Shown: positions 1-7,117 of the stretch, piece by piece
Layout: every line of letters begins with the position of its first letter
How positions within the stretch are numbered: position 1 is the stretch's first letter
Assembly: GCF_000400995.2 (NCBI RefSeq)
Contig: NZ_DF238917.1
Location: 1-36,615 of the forward strand
Origin: Acidovorax sp. MR-S7
GTDB lineage: Bacteria > Pseudomonadota > Gammaproteobacteria > Burkholderiales > Burkholderiaceae_C
DNA length: 36,615 bases
Direction of reading: 5' to 3'
The notes under the pieces: model-generated
Database searches by the model: none
Seen by the model: only the letters and a program-made list of their open reading frames with translations
Told to the model about the DNA's origin: nothing
Translations under genes and position numbers: made by a program

Positions 1-65
1 CCGCAAAGCCGCGCCAGCTCTTGCTCGACGCCATCGGAGTGCCGGTCATCAACACAGATTTGTGA
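1..65 (+). CDS. 3' end of an unidentified gene (partial)
   Basis: An open frame enters from the left edge and ends at TGA 63-65. The last 20 residues read AKPRQLLLDAIGVPVINTDL. The residue pattern looks like real protein, but the fragment is too short to assign a family. The stop lies only a few bases before 'gagcc' (68-72), after which the DNA turns abruptly AT-rich. That layout would fit a transposase ending inside the terminal repeat of an insertion sequence (reverse-strand end GGCTCTGTCACAAAT). This is an inference; the other end of any such element is outside the window. Confidence 0.3.
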   Translation, partial: AKPRQLLLDAIGVPVINTDL

Positions 66-147
66 CAGAGCCTTAATTTAAACATACATGTAACAAAATA
101 GTTTTTCCCTATTTAATCTTCAACAACCTTCAAGTAAATGCAGCTTG

Positions 148-183
148 AAAAAAACGCAACAGGCGCCTTGGCGCCTGTTGCGT
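148..183 (-). terminator. Rho-independent terminator of the bcs operon
   Basis: A perfect 14-bp inverted repeat (154-167 against 170-183, ACGCAACAGGCGCC arm) is followed on the minus strand by seven T residues (148-154 on the plus strand are all A). It begins 25 bp after the bcsG stop and reads in the same direction, so it should end the cellulose operon transcript. The 73-153 stretch beyond it is AT-rich and holds no gene I can see. Confidence 0.88.
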
Positions 184-208
184 GCGGTGACTGTACGGGA
201 CGGGTCCG

Positions 209-1774
209 CTAGGGTGTGTAGGACACCCAGACACCCTTGTCCGTGCGCATGCGGTAGCGGCCCGCGGCGTCGCGCAGCACCACCATCTCGCCGTTCTCGG
301 CCTCGAAGGCGGTGGTTTCCAGCCGGGCCATGCGCTCGGCCAGCGGACGGGCGCCGGGCGCATAGGGGCTGTCGCGCAGCAGGTCGCCCAGCAGGGCGTT
401 GATGCCGAAGTAGCTCACGGGCTGGTCCACCACCACGGGGCCGTGGCCGGCGCCGGCGGGCAGGCCCACGATCTTCATGGCGGCGGGCGCGATGGTGATG
501 CGCGGGCTGGGGATTTCGCGCATGCCCGAGATCTGCAGCTTGTCGCCGCGCAGCGCTGCGCCGTGCTCGGGCACGAGCAGCACGACCACGGGGGGGCCGG
601 CGCGCTCCAGCCCGGTGATGAACTGGTCGAAGTCGGCCAGCAGCTTGGACAGGCGCGGCTTGTAGGTGTCCACGCTGGAGCGCGAGGCCAGGCCGGGCAC
701 GCGGTTGCCGTCGTGCAGGGAAATGGTGTTGTAGTAGAGCGCCTCAGGCCTGGCGCCTGCCGGCGCGCTCTGGCGGGCGCGGCTCCAGCGCTCCAGCAGC
801 GCGAGGTCGCTGTAGATGGGCGTGCCGTCGAAGCTGTGCATGTGGACGGGCGCGCCCTCGGGCGAGGCGATGCGCCCGGCCAGCCCGCCCTGGTTCTGCA
901 GCATCTTGGCGAAGTCGTCGAAGTGCCCGTCGTGGTTGAGCAGCGCATGCGTCTCGTAGCCCAGCCGCTCCAGGCTGGGGAAGACGTAGCAGGCCGGGTC
1001 GGCGCCCTGGTAGAGCGCCTCGTGCGGCTCCTGGCCGCAGTTGCCGCGCAGCACGCGCAGCATGGCGGGGCCGCTGTAGCTGGCCGCCGTGTTGAACTGG
1101 GTGAAGACGGCGTCGAAGCGCTGCAGCAGCGGATGGTCGCGCATGCCGACCACGTCCAGGTCGTCCCACGACAGGGAGCACACGTGCAGCACCACGATGT
1201 CGAACGCGGGCGGGGCGCCGGCCGGGTTCCAGTCCAGGCGGCGCTGGCGCTCGTGGGCGTAGAACGCCTGGAGCTGGGCGTCGGGGTCCTGCACGGCGGC
1301 GCCCGAGGCAACGGCGCCCGGCGTGGCCGCGGATGCGGCCTGCGGCGCGCCGCCTGCCTGGGGCGCGAGCGCCGCCGCCAGCGGCACGCTGAGGATGCCG
1401 CCCAGCGCGAAGGTGGAAAACCGGATGCGCCGCGCCAGCACGGCATAGGCGGCCACCAGCGCGGCCAGGCCCAGCACGGCCTGCCAGTTCCACAGGCGCG
1501 CGAGCAGCTCGCCCATGTAGTCCAGGCTGAAGGCCGCCAGGCCCTGGGAGAGCGAGAGCACCCGGCCCAGGGAGGGCAGGTAGGAGTCGTAGTACAGCAG
1601 CGCGATGGCCGCCGACCACGCCGCCGCATGCCGCAGCGCACGCAGGCCGCGCGCCGCGGGCGGTGGCGCCAGCAGCGCCAGGGCCAGCAGCAGGTTGGGC
1701 AGCCAGTGCAAGCCGATGTAGCCGGCGTAGTGCAGCCCGACCTTGGCGAGGAAGTAGAAGCTCCAGTAACTCAT
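209..1774 (-). CDS. bcsG: Cellulose phosphoethanolamine transferase BcsG
   Basis: BcsG is an inner-membrane enzyme that transfers phosphoethanolamine from phospholipid to the growing cellulose chain in the periplasm. This protein has 521 residues, close to the E. coli enzyme. Hydrophobic helices occupy about residues 5-140, followed by a soluble alkaline-phosphatase-like domain. The zinc site and nucleophile known from E. coli BcsG can be placed: Cys199 (LHVCSLSWDD), Ser234 (SYSGPA), His354 (ISLHDGN) and Glu403-His404 (VPEHGA). The Cys-to-Ser spacing of 35 residues equals that in E. coli (243 to 278), so the enzyme should be active. It is the last gene of the operon, 77 bp after bcsA, and a hairpin repeat fills the gap. 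The ATG has no clear Shine-Dalgarno sequence upstream. Confidence 0.93.
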   Translation of the reverse strand: MSYWSFYFLAKVGLHYAGYIGLHWLPNLLLALALLAPPPAARGLRALRHAAAWSAAIALLYYDSYLPSLGRVLSLSQGLAAFSLDYMGELLARLWNWQAVLGLAALVAAYAVLARRIRFSTFALGGILSVPLAAALAPQAGGAPQAASAATPGAVASGAAVQDPDAQLQAFYAHERQRRLDWNPAGAPPAFDIVVLHVCSLSWDDLDVVGMRDHPLLQRFDAVFTQFNTAASYSGPAMLRVLRGNCGQEPHEALYQGADPACYVFPSLERLGYETHALLNHDGHFDDFAKMLQNQGGLAGRIASPEGAPVHMHSFDGTPIYSDLALLERWSRARQSAPAGARPEALYYNTISLHDGNRVPGLASRSSVDTYKPRLSKLLADFDQFITGLERAGPPVVVLLVPEHGAALRGDKLQISGMREIPSPRITIAPAAMKIVGLPAGAGHGPVVVDQPVSYFGINALLGDLLRDSPYAPGARPLAERMARLETTAFEAENGEMVVLRDAAGRYRMRTDKGVWVSYTP

Positions 1775-1784
1775 GGTTTTATGG

Positions 1785-1875
1785 TTTTGATAGCTGCTTG
1801 CGCTTGCTTTGCATGGATTTCGCTACGTTTTCTCTATGAGACCGTCTCGCATCAAGCGCTGGCAGCTATGGTTTT
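1785..1875. repeat. Intergenic hairpin repeat, copy A (bcsA-bcsG junction)
   Basis: Left arm 1785-1806 (TTTTGATAGCTGCTTGCGCT...) and right arm 1853-1875 (CAAGCGCTGGCAGCTATGG...) pair over 17 positions with two mismatches. The 46-nt loop contains a second small palindrome, GAGACCGTCTC, at 1838-1848. The right arm encodes the last residues of BcsA (IAASA) and its TGA. The element belongs to the same family as copies at 7065, 14561, 30618 and 35413. Confidence 0.75.
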
Positions 1876-4425
1876 CTTGCGTCGCATTGCCCGCTCGCGC
1901 ACCGCCAGCAGCAGGGCGCGGCCCAGCGTGCGGTAGCCGCGCAGGCCCAGGCTGGCGATCTCCTGCAGGCCCAGCAGGGGGCGGTCCACGTCCTGCGTGC
2001 GGTTCCAGTGCGTCCAGGAATCGGGCCGCGCGAAGGTGCACTGGACCATCTCGATCTGCTGGTCGCGCGTGAGCGGGCCGTACTGCACGCCGATGGCGCC
2101 CTGCCCCTTGTCGAGCACGATTTCGGCGGGCAGGGCGCATTCGGCGCCGTCCCACCACAGGCCCACGTGCACCGGCTGCCCCGCCGCCAGGGGCGCCGCC
2201 CCGTCCACCTGCAGGCCCAGGCCGTTCATGGAGAAGTCGGTGCAGGTGGCGCGCAGCACGCGGCCGTCGTCCAGGTAGAGCACGGCGGGCAGGTGCGCGT
2301 CCACGCGGTGCATGCGCCGCACCTGGCGCGATTCGGACGCCACGCCCATGGCCGCGCCCAGCATGAGCAGGCTGTAGGCCGTCCAGACCAGGTTGAGCAC
2401 CACGGTGGCGGGCTCGTCGGCGTTCCACCACAGCAGGCGCGCCAGGCCCGCCACGAAGGCGGCGGAGTTGAGCAGCACCAGCACGGCGTAGGGCAGCGAA
2501 GTGGTCCAGTCGAAATACGCGCGCTCCACCAGGCCGCCCTTGGCGGTGACGTTGAACTTGCCCAGCTTGGGGTTGATCATCGCCAGCGTGGTGGGCAGGG
2601 CCACGTACCAGGCGAGCACGGTCTCGTAGACCTCGGCCCAGAAGGTGTGGCGGTACTTGCCCTGCACGTGCGCGTTGGCGATGTTCGACTGCAGGATGTA
2701 GGGCAGCACGTACAGCGCCAGCAGCGCGGCCTGCGCATGGATGATGTGCAGGTGGAAGAACAGGTAGGCCATGGGCGCGGTGAAGAACACCAGCCGCGGC
2801 AGACCGAAGAAGAAGTGCAGCATGGCGTTGCCGTAGCAGATGCGCTGCCACAGCGTGAGGCCCTTGCCGAGGAACGGGTTGTCGGTGCGGAAGATCTGCG
2901 CCATGCCGCGCGCCCAGCGGATGCGCTGGCCCACGTGGGCCGAGAGGCTTTCCGTCGCCAGGCCGGCGGCCTGCGCCTCGTTGATGTAGGCCGTGGTGTA
3001 GCCGCGCCGGTGCAGCTTGAGCGCGGTGTGGGCGTCCTCGGTGACGGTCTCCACGGCGATGCCGCCCACCTCCATGAGCGGCGCGCGGCGGATCACGGCG
3101 CATGAGCCGCAGAAGAACGTGGCGTTCCAGAAGTCGTTGCCGTCCTGCACCAGCCCGTAGAACAGCGCGCCCTCGTTGGGCACGCGGCGGAAGGTACCCA
3201 GGTTGCGCTCGAACGGGTCGGGCGAGAAGAAGTGGTGCGGCGTCTGCAGCATGGCGCAGCGCGCGTCGCGCTGGAACCAGCCCACGCAGGTCTGGAGGAA
3301 GGAGCGCGTGGGGATGTGGTCGCAGTCGAAGATGGCCACCAGCTCGCCCTGCGTCATGCCCAGCGCGTTGTTCAGGTTGCCGGCCTTGGCATGGCGGTTG
3401 TCGGCGCGGGCGACGTAGTGCACGCCCACCTCGGCCGCGAAGGCGCGGAACGCCTCGCGGCGGCCGTCGTCCAGCAGGTAGACGCGCAGCTTGTCCTTCG
3501 GCCAGTCCATCGCCATCGCCGCCAGCACCGTGGGGCGCACCACGTCCAGCGACTCGTTGTAGGTGGGAATGAACACGTCCACGCTCGGCCACTCCAGCGG
3601 CGCGCCCTGCAGCGGGACGCTCTGGCGCTGCAGCGGCCAGGCGGTCTGGACGAAGCCCAGCACCACCACCAGCCAGGTGTAGGCCTCGGCCGCCAGCAGG
3701 CCGTAGCCCAGGAAGGCCTCAACGGCCGAGTCGAACTGCAGCGTGTTCGTCATGCGCCACCACGCATAGCGGCCCATGGCCGTGAGGCTGATGACGGCCA
3801 GCGCCAGCGACGGAAAGCGCCCCGGCAGCTTGCGCAGCACCATGGACAGCATCCACGCCAGCAGCAGGAAGACGAGCTGGCCGAACCCGTTGAACGGCGT
3901 GGTCATGACCACCGCCGCCGCGGCCAGCGCCACGCCCAGCACCAGCCAGCGCATGCCCGGCACGGCCAGCACGGGCCGCAGCGCGCGGTCGGTGGCCCGG
4001 CCGAAGGCGGCGGCCGTGCCGTTGCGTTCCAGCCGTGCGGCCAGCCGCTCCAGCGCGCGCACAGCCCAGCGCAGCGGTGCCAGGGCCAGCCACAGCACGG
4101 CAGATGCGGCGCGCCACAGGGCCGCCAGCGCCCAGGCCAGCCCGCCCCCCAGCGCCGCGAGCCACGCGGGCAGGGCCCATGCCCAGGGCATGGGCGGCTT
4201 GACGAACAGCCGCCACGGCCACAGCCACCACGGCGCGCCGGGCGGCATGCCCAGCCTGGCGGCCGCCCACGCCGCCGGGTCCGGCACCTGCGCGGGCGCC
4301 AGAGCGGCCCAGGGCGCCTGCGCGGAAGGCTTGACGAACAACCGCAGCAGCCAGCACGGCCAGCGCCGGGGCTCGGCCACCTGCAGCCGGTTGGCCAGCC
4401 AGGTCAGCGCAGCGTGCAGGCTCAC
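1852..4425 (-). CDS. bcsA: Cellulose synthase catalytic subunit BcsA (c-di-GMP-dependent)
   Basis: This family-2 glycosyltransferase polymerises UDP-glucose into beta-1,4-glucan and threads it through the inner membrane. I start it at GTG 4425, which overlaps the bcsQ stop (GTGA) and gives 857 residues; an in-frame upstream extension lies inside bcsQ and is low-complexity. Membrane helices flank the catalytic domain, which carries DDG 319-321, HAKAGNLNNAL 345-355, DCD 367-369, TED 462-464 and QRIRW 500-504. A C-terminal PilZ domain has RQVRR 700-704 and DFSMNGLG 730-737, the c-di-GMP ligands. Long blocks match E. coli BcsA as I remember it (for example QTPHHFFSPDPFERNLG). The motif RLFVKP occurs twice in the N-terminal region (28-33 and 72-77). 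The last residues and the stop are encoded by a hairpin repeat. bcsA lies far from bcsB, which is unusual. Confidence 0.96.
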   Translation of the reverse strand: MSLHAALTWLANRLQVAEPRRWPCWLLRLFVKPSAQAPWAALAPAQVPDPAAWAAARLGMPPGAPWWLWPWRLFVKPPMPWAWALPAWLAALGGGLAWALAALWRAASAVLWLALAPLRWAVRALERLAARLERNGTAAAFGRATDRALRPVLAVPGMRWLVLGVALAAAAVVMTTPFNGFGQLVFLLLAWMLSMVLRKLPGRFPSLALAVISLTAMGRYAWWRMTNTLQFDSAVEAFLGYGLLAAEAYTWLVVVLGFVQTAWPLQRQSVPLQGAPLEWPSVDVFIPTYNESLDVVRPTVLAAMAMDWPKDKLRVYLLDDGRREAFRAFAAEVGVHYVARADNRHAKAGNLNNALGMTQGELVAIFDCDHIPTRSFLQTCVGWFQRDARCAMLQTPHHFFSPDPFERNLGTFRRVPNEGALFYGLVQDGNDFWNATFFCGSCAVIRRAPLMEVGGIAVETVTEDAHTALKLHRRGYTTAYINEAQAAGLATESLSAHVGQRIRWARGMAQIFRTDNPFLGKGLTLWQRICYGNAMLHFFFGLPRLVFFTAPMAYLFFHLHIIHAQAALLALYVLPYILQSNIANAHVQGKYRHTFWAEVYETVLAWYVALPTTLAMINPKLGKFNVTAKGGLVERAYFDWTTSLPYAVLVLLNSAAFVAGLARLLWWNADEPATVVLNLVWTAYSLLMLGAAMGVASESRQVRRMHRVDAHLPAVLYLDDGRVLRATCTDFSMNGLGLQVDGAAPLAAGQPVHVGLWWDGAECALPAEIVLDKGQGAIGVQYGPLTRDQQIEMVQCTFARPDSWTHWNRTQDVDRPLLGLQEIASLGLRGYRTLGRALLLAVRERAMRRKKTIAASA

Positions 4426-5165
4426 GGCGCCGCTCCGTCCAGGCCGCAGGCCTGCGCGATCCAGTCGGCCAGGCCCTGCAGGTCGTGCGCGGCCTGCGAC
4501 TGCGGCGCGTGCTGGTGCACGCACAGCGCCTGGGCCAGCGCCTGCTGCACGTGCTCGTCGGCATGCAGCGGATAGGGAATCAGGTGGTCCTGCCACTGCG
4601 CGCGCAGCGTGTGCAGCGCCTCGCGGCGCGCGGCGCTGCGCGGGTCCGCGCCCGTGAGCGCGACGGCCCAGCGCACGCCCGCGGGGAGCTGGGCGATGGC
4701 GTCCCGCAGCGCACCCTGCAGCCGCAGCGAGCGCACCGAGGCGTCGACCACCAGCACCGCCAGGCTGGCGCACTGCGCGGCCTGCAGCGCCAGCGGCGCG
4801 GGCAGCGGCGGCGTGTCGAGCACCACGGTGCTGCCCGGGGGCAGGTCCAGGCCCGCGATCTGCGCCTGCAGCCAGCCGGGCGCGTGAAGGGCGGCCTCCG
4901 CGCTACCGCTCCATGCGCCATGGGGCAGCAGCCGCACGCCGGCGGAATTCTCCAGCGCGCAGTCGCCCCACCACCGGCCCTGGGCCGGGTGCCAGCCGCT
5001 GGCGGGCGGCGCCTGCAGGCCCAGGTGCAGGCCCAGTGCGTTCTGCGGACTCAGGTCGATGGCCAGGGTGGGCTGGCCGCGCTGCGCCAGCAGCGTGGCC
5101 ACGTGGGCGGCCAGCGTGGTGCGGCCCACGCCGCCCAGGGGGGAGAGGAAGGCGATGCGGTGCAC
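4422..5165 (-). CDS. bcsQ: Cellulose biosynthesis ParA/MinD-like protein BcsQ
   Basis: BcsQ is a SIMIBI-class NTPase of the MinD/ParA group that works with BcsE and BcsF at the synthase and is needed for secretion in enterobacteria. The likely start is GTG 5165: it follows the bcsF stop by one base and has GAGGAGGG just upstream, giving 247 residues. The N-terminus IAFLSPLGGVGRTTLAAH is a divergent P-loop; the two signature lysines are replaced by L and R. A similar loss (GVRGGVGTTT) is seen in E. coli BcsQ from memory, so this is a family trait. The Switch-II-like stretch VVLDTPPLPAPL follows. The stop overlaps the bcsA start, pointing to translational coupling. A longer form starting at 5237 overlaps bcsF and is less likely. 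Confidence 0.88.
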   Translation of the reverse strand: MHRIAFLSPLGGVGRTTLAAHVATLLAQRGQPTLAIDLSPQNALGLHLGLQAPPASGWHPAQGRWWGDCALENSAGVRLLPHGAWSGSAEAALHAPGWLQAQIAGLDLPPGSTVVLDTPPLPAPLALQAAQCASLAVLVVDASVRSLRLQGALRDAIAQLPAGVRWAVALTGADPRSAARREALHTLRAQWQDHLIPYPLHADEHVQQALAQALCVHQHAPQSQAAHDLQGLADWIAQACGLDGAAP

Positions 5166-5166
5166 G

Positions 5167-5310
5167 TCAACCCTCCTCGCGTTCCTGGCCGGGGCGGTAG
5201 GGCCGCAGATAGCGCAGGCGGCGTGGCGCGCGGGCATTCCACAGCCACCAGCATGCCCCGGCGCCGGCCGCGCCGGCGAGCAGGCAGAGCAGCCAGCCGA
5301 TCGGGCTCAT
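5167..5310 (-). CDS. bcsF: Small membrane protein BcsF
   Basis: This 47-codon gene lies between bcsE and bcsQ. It starts at ATG 5310, overlapping the bcsE stop as ATGA, and ends at TGA 5167-5169, one base before the bcsQ GTG. The product has one hydrophobic helix (about residues 4-25, IGWLLCLLAGAAGAGACWWL) and then a basic cytoplasmic tail rich in arginine (RAPRRLRYLRPYRPGQ). This matches the layout of E. coli BcsF (63 residues, one helix then a basic tail), which recruits the BcsE-BcsQ complex to the membrane. The assignment rests on position, size and topology; sequence identity to E. coli BcsF is low by eye. Confidence 0.8.
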   Translation of the reverse strand: MSPIGWLLCLLAGAAGAGACWWLWNARAPRRLRYLRPYRPGQEREEG

Positions 5311-7064
5311 GCGGCCACCTCCTCACGCACGGGACGCCGCCCGATGGGGCGCGCGCTGACCTGCACCGCCGCGGCGCCGCGGTGCGGCGCTTCCTCCAGC
5401 ACGGCCACCACGACAGGCAGCAGCGCGGCGCCCCCGCCCGCCCCGGCGGCGGGCTGCGCCTCGCGCGGCGCAGGCGCGGCGATGGGCTCCAGCAGCGGCC
5501 CGTAGTCGGGCAGGTGCGCCGCCGCGCCGCGCAAGCGCTCCAGCATGAGGGCCATGCCGCCCGCGGTGGCATCCTGCGCCTGGGACGAGAACAACGCGCC
5601 CAGGGGCAGCGTGAACAGGTGCGACAAGGCCAGGTCGAGGTCGGACTCGCGGCAGGCGAACAGGAAGACGTAGAGGCCCTGCGCGTCGGCCGTGACCAGG
5701 TCGCCGTCGCGCTGCACACGGCAGGCGCGCAGGGCGTCCAGGTGGGCCACCGTCGGCAGCAGCTGCAGCCGCACCAGGCAGTGGGACAGGCCCGCGGCTT
5801 CGGTGCGCGCCAGCATGTCGCCGGCGAGCTGCACGAAGCGCGCGGGCCGCTGGTAGCCGCGCGCGGCAGCGGGCATGCATGCGGCCAGGGTCTGCGCGCA
5901 GTCGCTTCCGATGGCGCCGGCATAGACGAGGTGGCGGCCGTCCTCGATGAGCTTCTGCAGGCGCGCGAACCCCACCTCGCGGTAGACGACGCTGGTCACG
6001 CCCAGGCGCAGCAGCGCCTGCTCGCTGTGCGCGCGCAGCTTGGCTTCGGTCTCGCGCACGATGATCTTCAGGCTGCGCGGGCGCGTCTGCCGCAGGCGGT
6101 GCACGAGCGCGGCCACGGCCGCGAACTGCTCCGGCACGCCCGCGTCGATCAGCACCGTGGCGCCCGCCGCGCCGCGCCCGGCCTCCTCCAGCGCCGCGAG
6201 GGAGTCGGCGATCTGCCACGCCGCGGGCACGCCGCGCTGGCCCGCGACGCTGGCCCGCGTGGCGTGGACGGCGAACTGGTCCGGCGCGTCCGCCAGCACG
6301 GGCTGCGCTCCCAGGGAGAAGCTGCCGTCGTAGCACAGCCGCCCGCCGTCCCGGCGCAGGTCGTAGCGGGCGTCGAACACGGCGCCCTGGCCGCCGTCCC
6401 AGCGGTACAGCGTGAGCACCGGCCGCCCGGAGAGCGTGCCCAGCTCGGCCACGTGGCGGAAGGCAGCCTGCGCGCGCACCGCCGCGCCCAGGTCGTTGCC
6501 GCCCTCGGCCTGCGCGCGGTGCAGGGGCAGCAGCAGCGCCACGGGCCGGCGCCGCGCGGCGCTCCAGCGGCGCCACTGGCCCGCCAGGCGCTGCAGCTCG
6601 GCGACCGTGGCGCCCGCCAGCATGGCATGGGCATCCAGCACGCACAGGCTGGTGTGCGGCCCGAGCCCGTTGCGCGCCAGCTCCTGGGCGAGCGCGCCCA
6701 GGCCGTCCCGGCGCAGCTGTGCCTGGGCCTCGGGCGGCAGCAGCCAGGTGCGCAGGCGCCCGGCGGCATGCGCCTGCGCCAGCGCGGGCATGCGCAGCAG
6801 CGCGTCGAGGTCGCCGGCCTGGGCGGCCAGCGCCAGCACCGGCCCGGCGGCCAGCAGGTCGGCCACCAGGGCGGGCGGCCAGTCCTGCCAGCAGGCCTCG
6901 TCCTGCACCAGCAGCGCGGCGGGCGCGCCTGCCGGCAGGCGGCCCACGCCGTGGGGCAGGCCGTCCACGCCCAGCCCGGCAGGCCGGGCCGTGCGGCGGG
7001 GGCCGCTGCGCAGGCCGTGCCACCAGGAGCGCAGCAGGGCGGTGACGGAGGATGGTTTATTCAT
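5307..7064 (-). CDS. bcsE: c-di-GMP-binding cellulose regulator BcsE
   Basis: BcsE is a cytoplasmic c-di-GMP receptor (GIL domain family) that increases cellulose output and associates with BcsF and BcsQ. The product has 585 residues. The N-terminal two thirds are a degenerate P-loop/REC-like region. The C-terminal GIL part contains RDGD at 452-455, which fits the RxGD c-di-GMP motif of the family, followed by LVTADAQGLYVFLF. The start ATG 7064 abuts the T-run of a hairpin repeat that fills the whole gap after bcsC, and no Shine-Dalgarno sequence is visible. The gene therefore either uses an unusual initiation context or its own transcript. Its stop overlaps bcsF. The extreme C-terminus, after about residue 535, is rich in alanine and proline and probably flexible. 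Confidence 0.9.
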   Translation of the reverse strand: MNKPSSVTALLRSWWHGLRSGPRRTARPAGLGVDGLPHGVGRLPAGAPAALLVQDEACWQDWPPALVADLLAAGPVLALAAQAGDLDALLRMPALAQAHAAGRLRTWLLPPEAQAQLRRDGLGALAQELARNGLGPHTSLCVLDAHAMLAGATVAELQRLAGQWRRWSAARRRPVALLLPLHRAQAEGGNDLGAAVRAQAAFRHVAELGTLSGRPVLTLYRWDGGQGAVFDARYDLRRDGGRLCYDGSFSLGAQPVLADAPDQFAVHATRASVAGQRGVPAAWQIADSLAALEEAGRGAAGATVLIDAGVPEQFAAVAALVHRLRQTRPRSLKIIVRETEAKLRAHSEQALLRLGVTSVVYREVGFARLQKLIEDGRHLVYAGAIGSDCAQTLAACMPAAARGYQRPARFVQLAGDMLARTEAAGLSHCLVRLQLLPTVAHLDALRACRVQRDGDLVTADAQGLYVFLFACRESDLDLALSHLFTLPLGALFSSQAQDATAGGMALMLERLRGAAAHLPDYGPLLEPIAAPAPREAQPAAGAGGGAALLPVVVAVLEEAPHRGAAAVQVSARPIGRRPVREEVAA

Positions 7065-7116
7065 AAAAAACGGTGCTAACGCTTACCAATCAAGCGCAGG
7101 CAGCTCCTTTTTTTGC
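7065..7116. repeat. Intergenic hairpin repeat, copy B (bcsC-bcsE junction)
   Basis: The gap between bcsC and bcsE consists almost entirely of this element: an A-run at 7065-7070, arms CGGTGCTAACGCTTA (7071-7085) and CAAGCGCAGGCAGCTCC (7091-7107), and a T-run at 7108-7114. The arms are degenerate, but the core (CGCTT / AAGCG) and flanks match the other copies. The layout, A-run, stem, T-run, could act as a weak terminator in either direction and so lower expression of bcsE and the genes after it. Confidence 0.7.
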
Positions 7117-7117
7117 A

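Noticed and set aside
4426-4773. N-terminal extension of BcsA to 973 residues
   Set aside because: The extra 116 residues overlap bcsQ and are low-complexity Ala/Arg/Gly; the GTG overlapping the bcsQ stop gives a normal BcsA length.
4422-5165. Loss of the P-loop lysines in BcsQ as a sign of inactivation
   Set aside because: The E. coli BcsQ P-loop is also divergent as I recall it, so this appears to be a trait of the family rather than damage.
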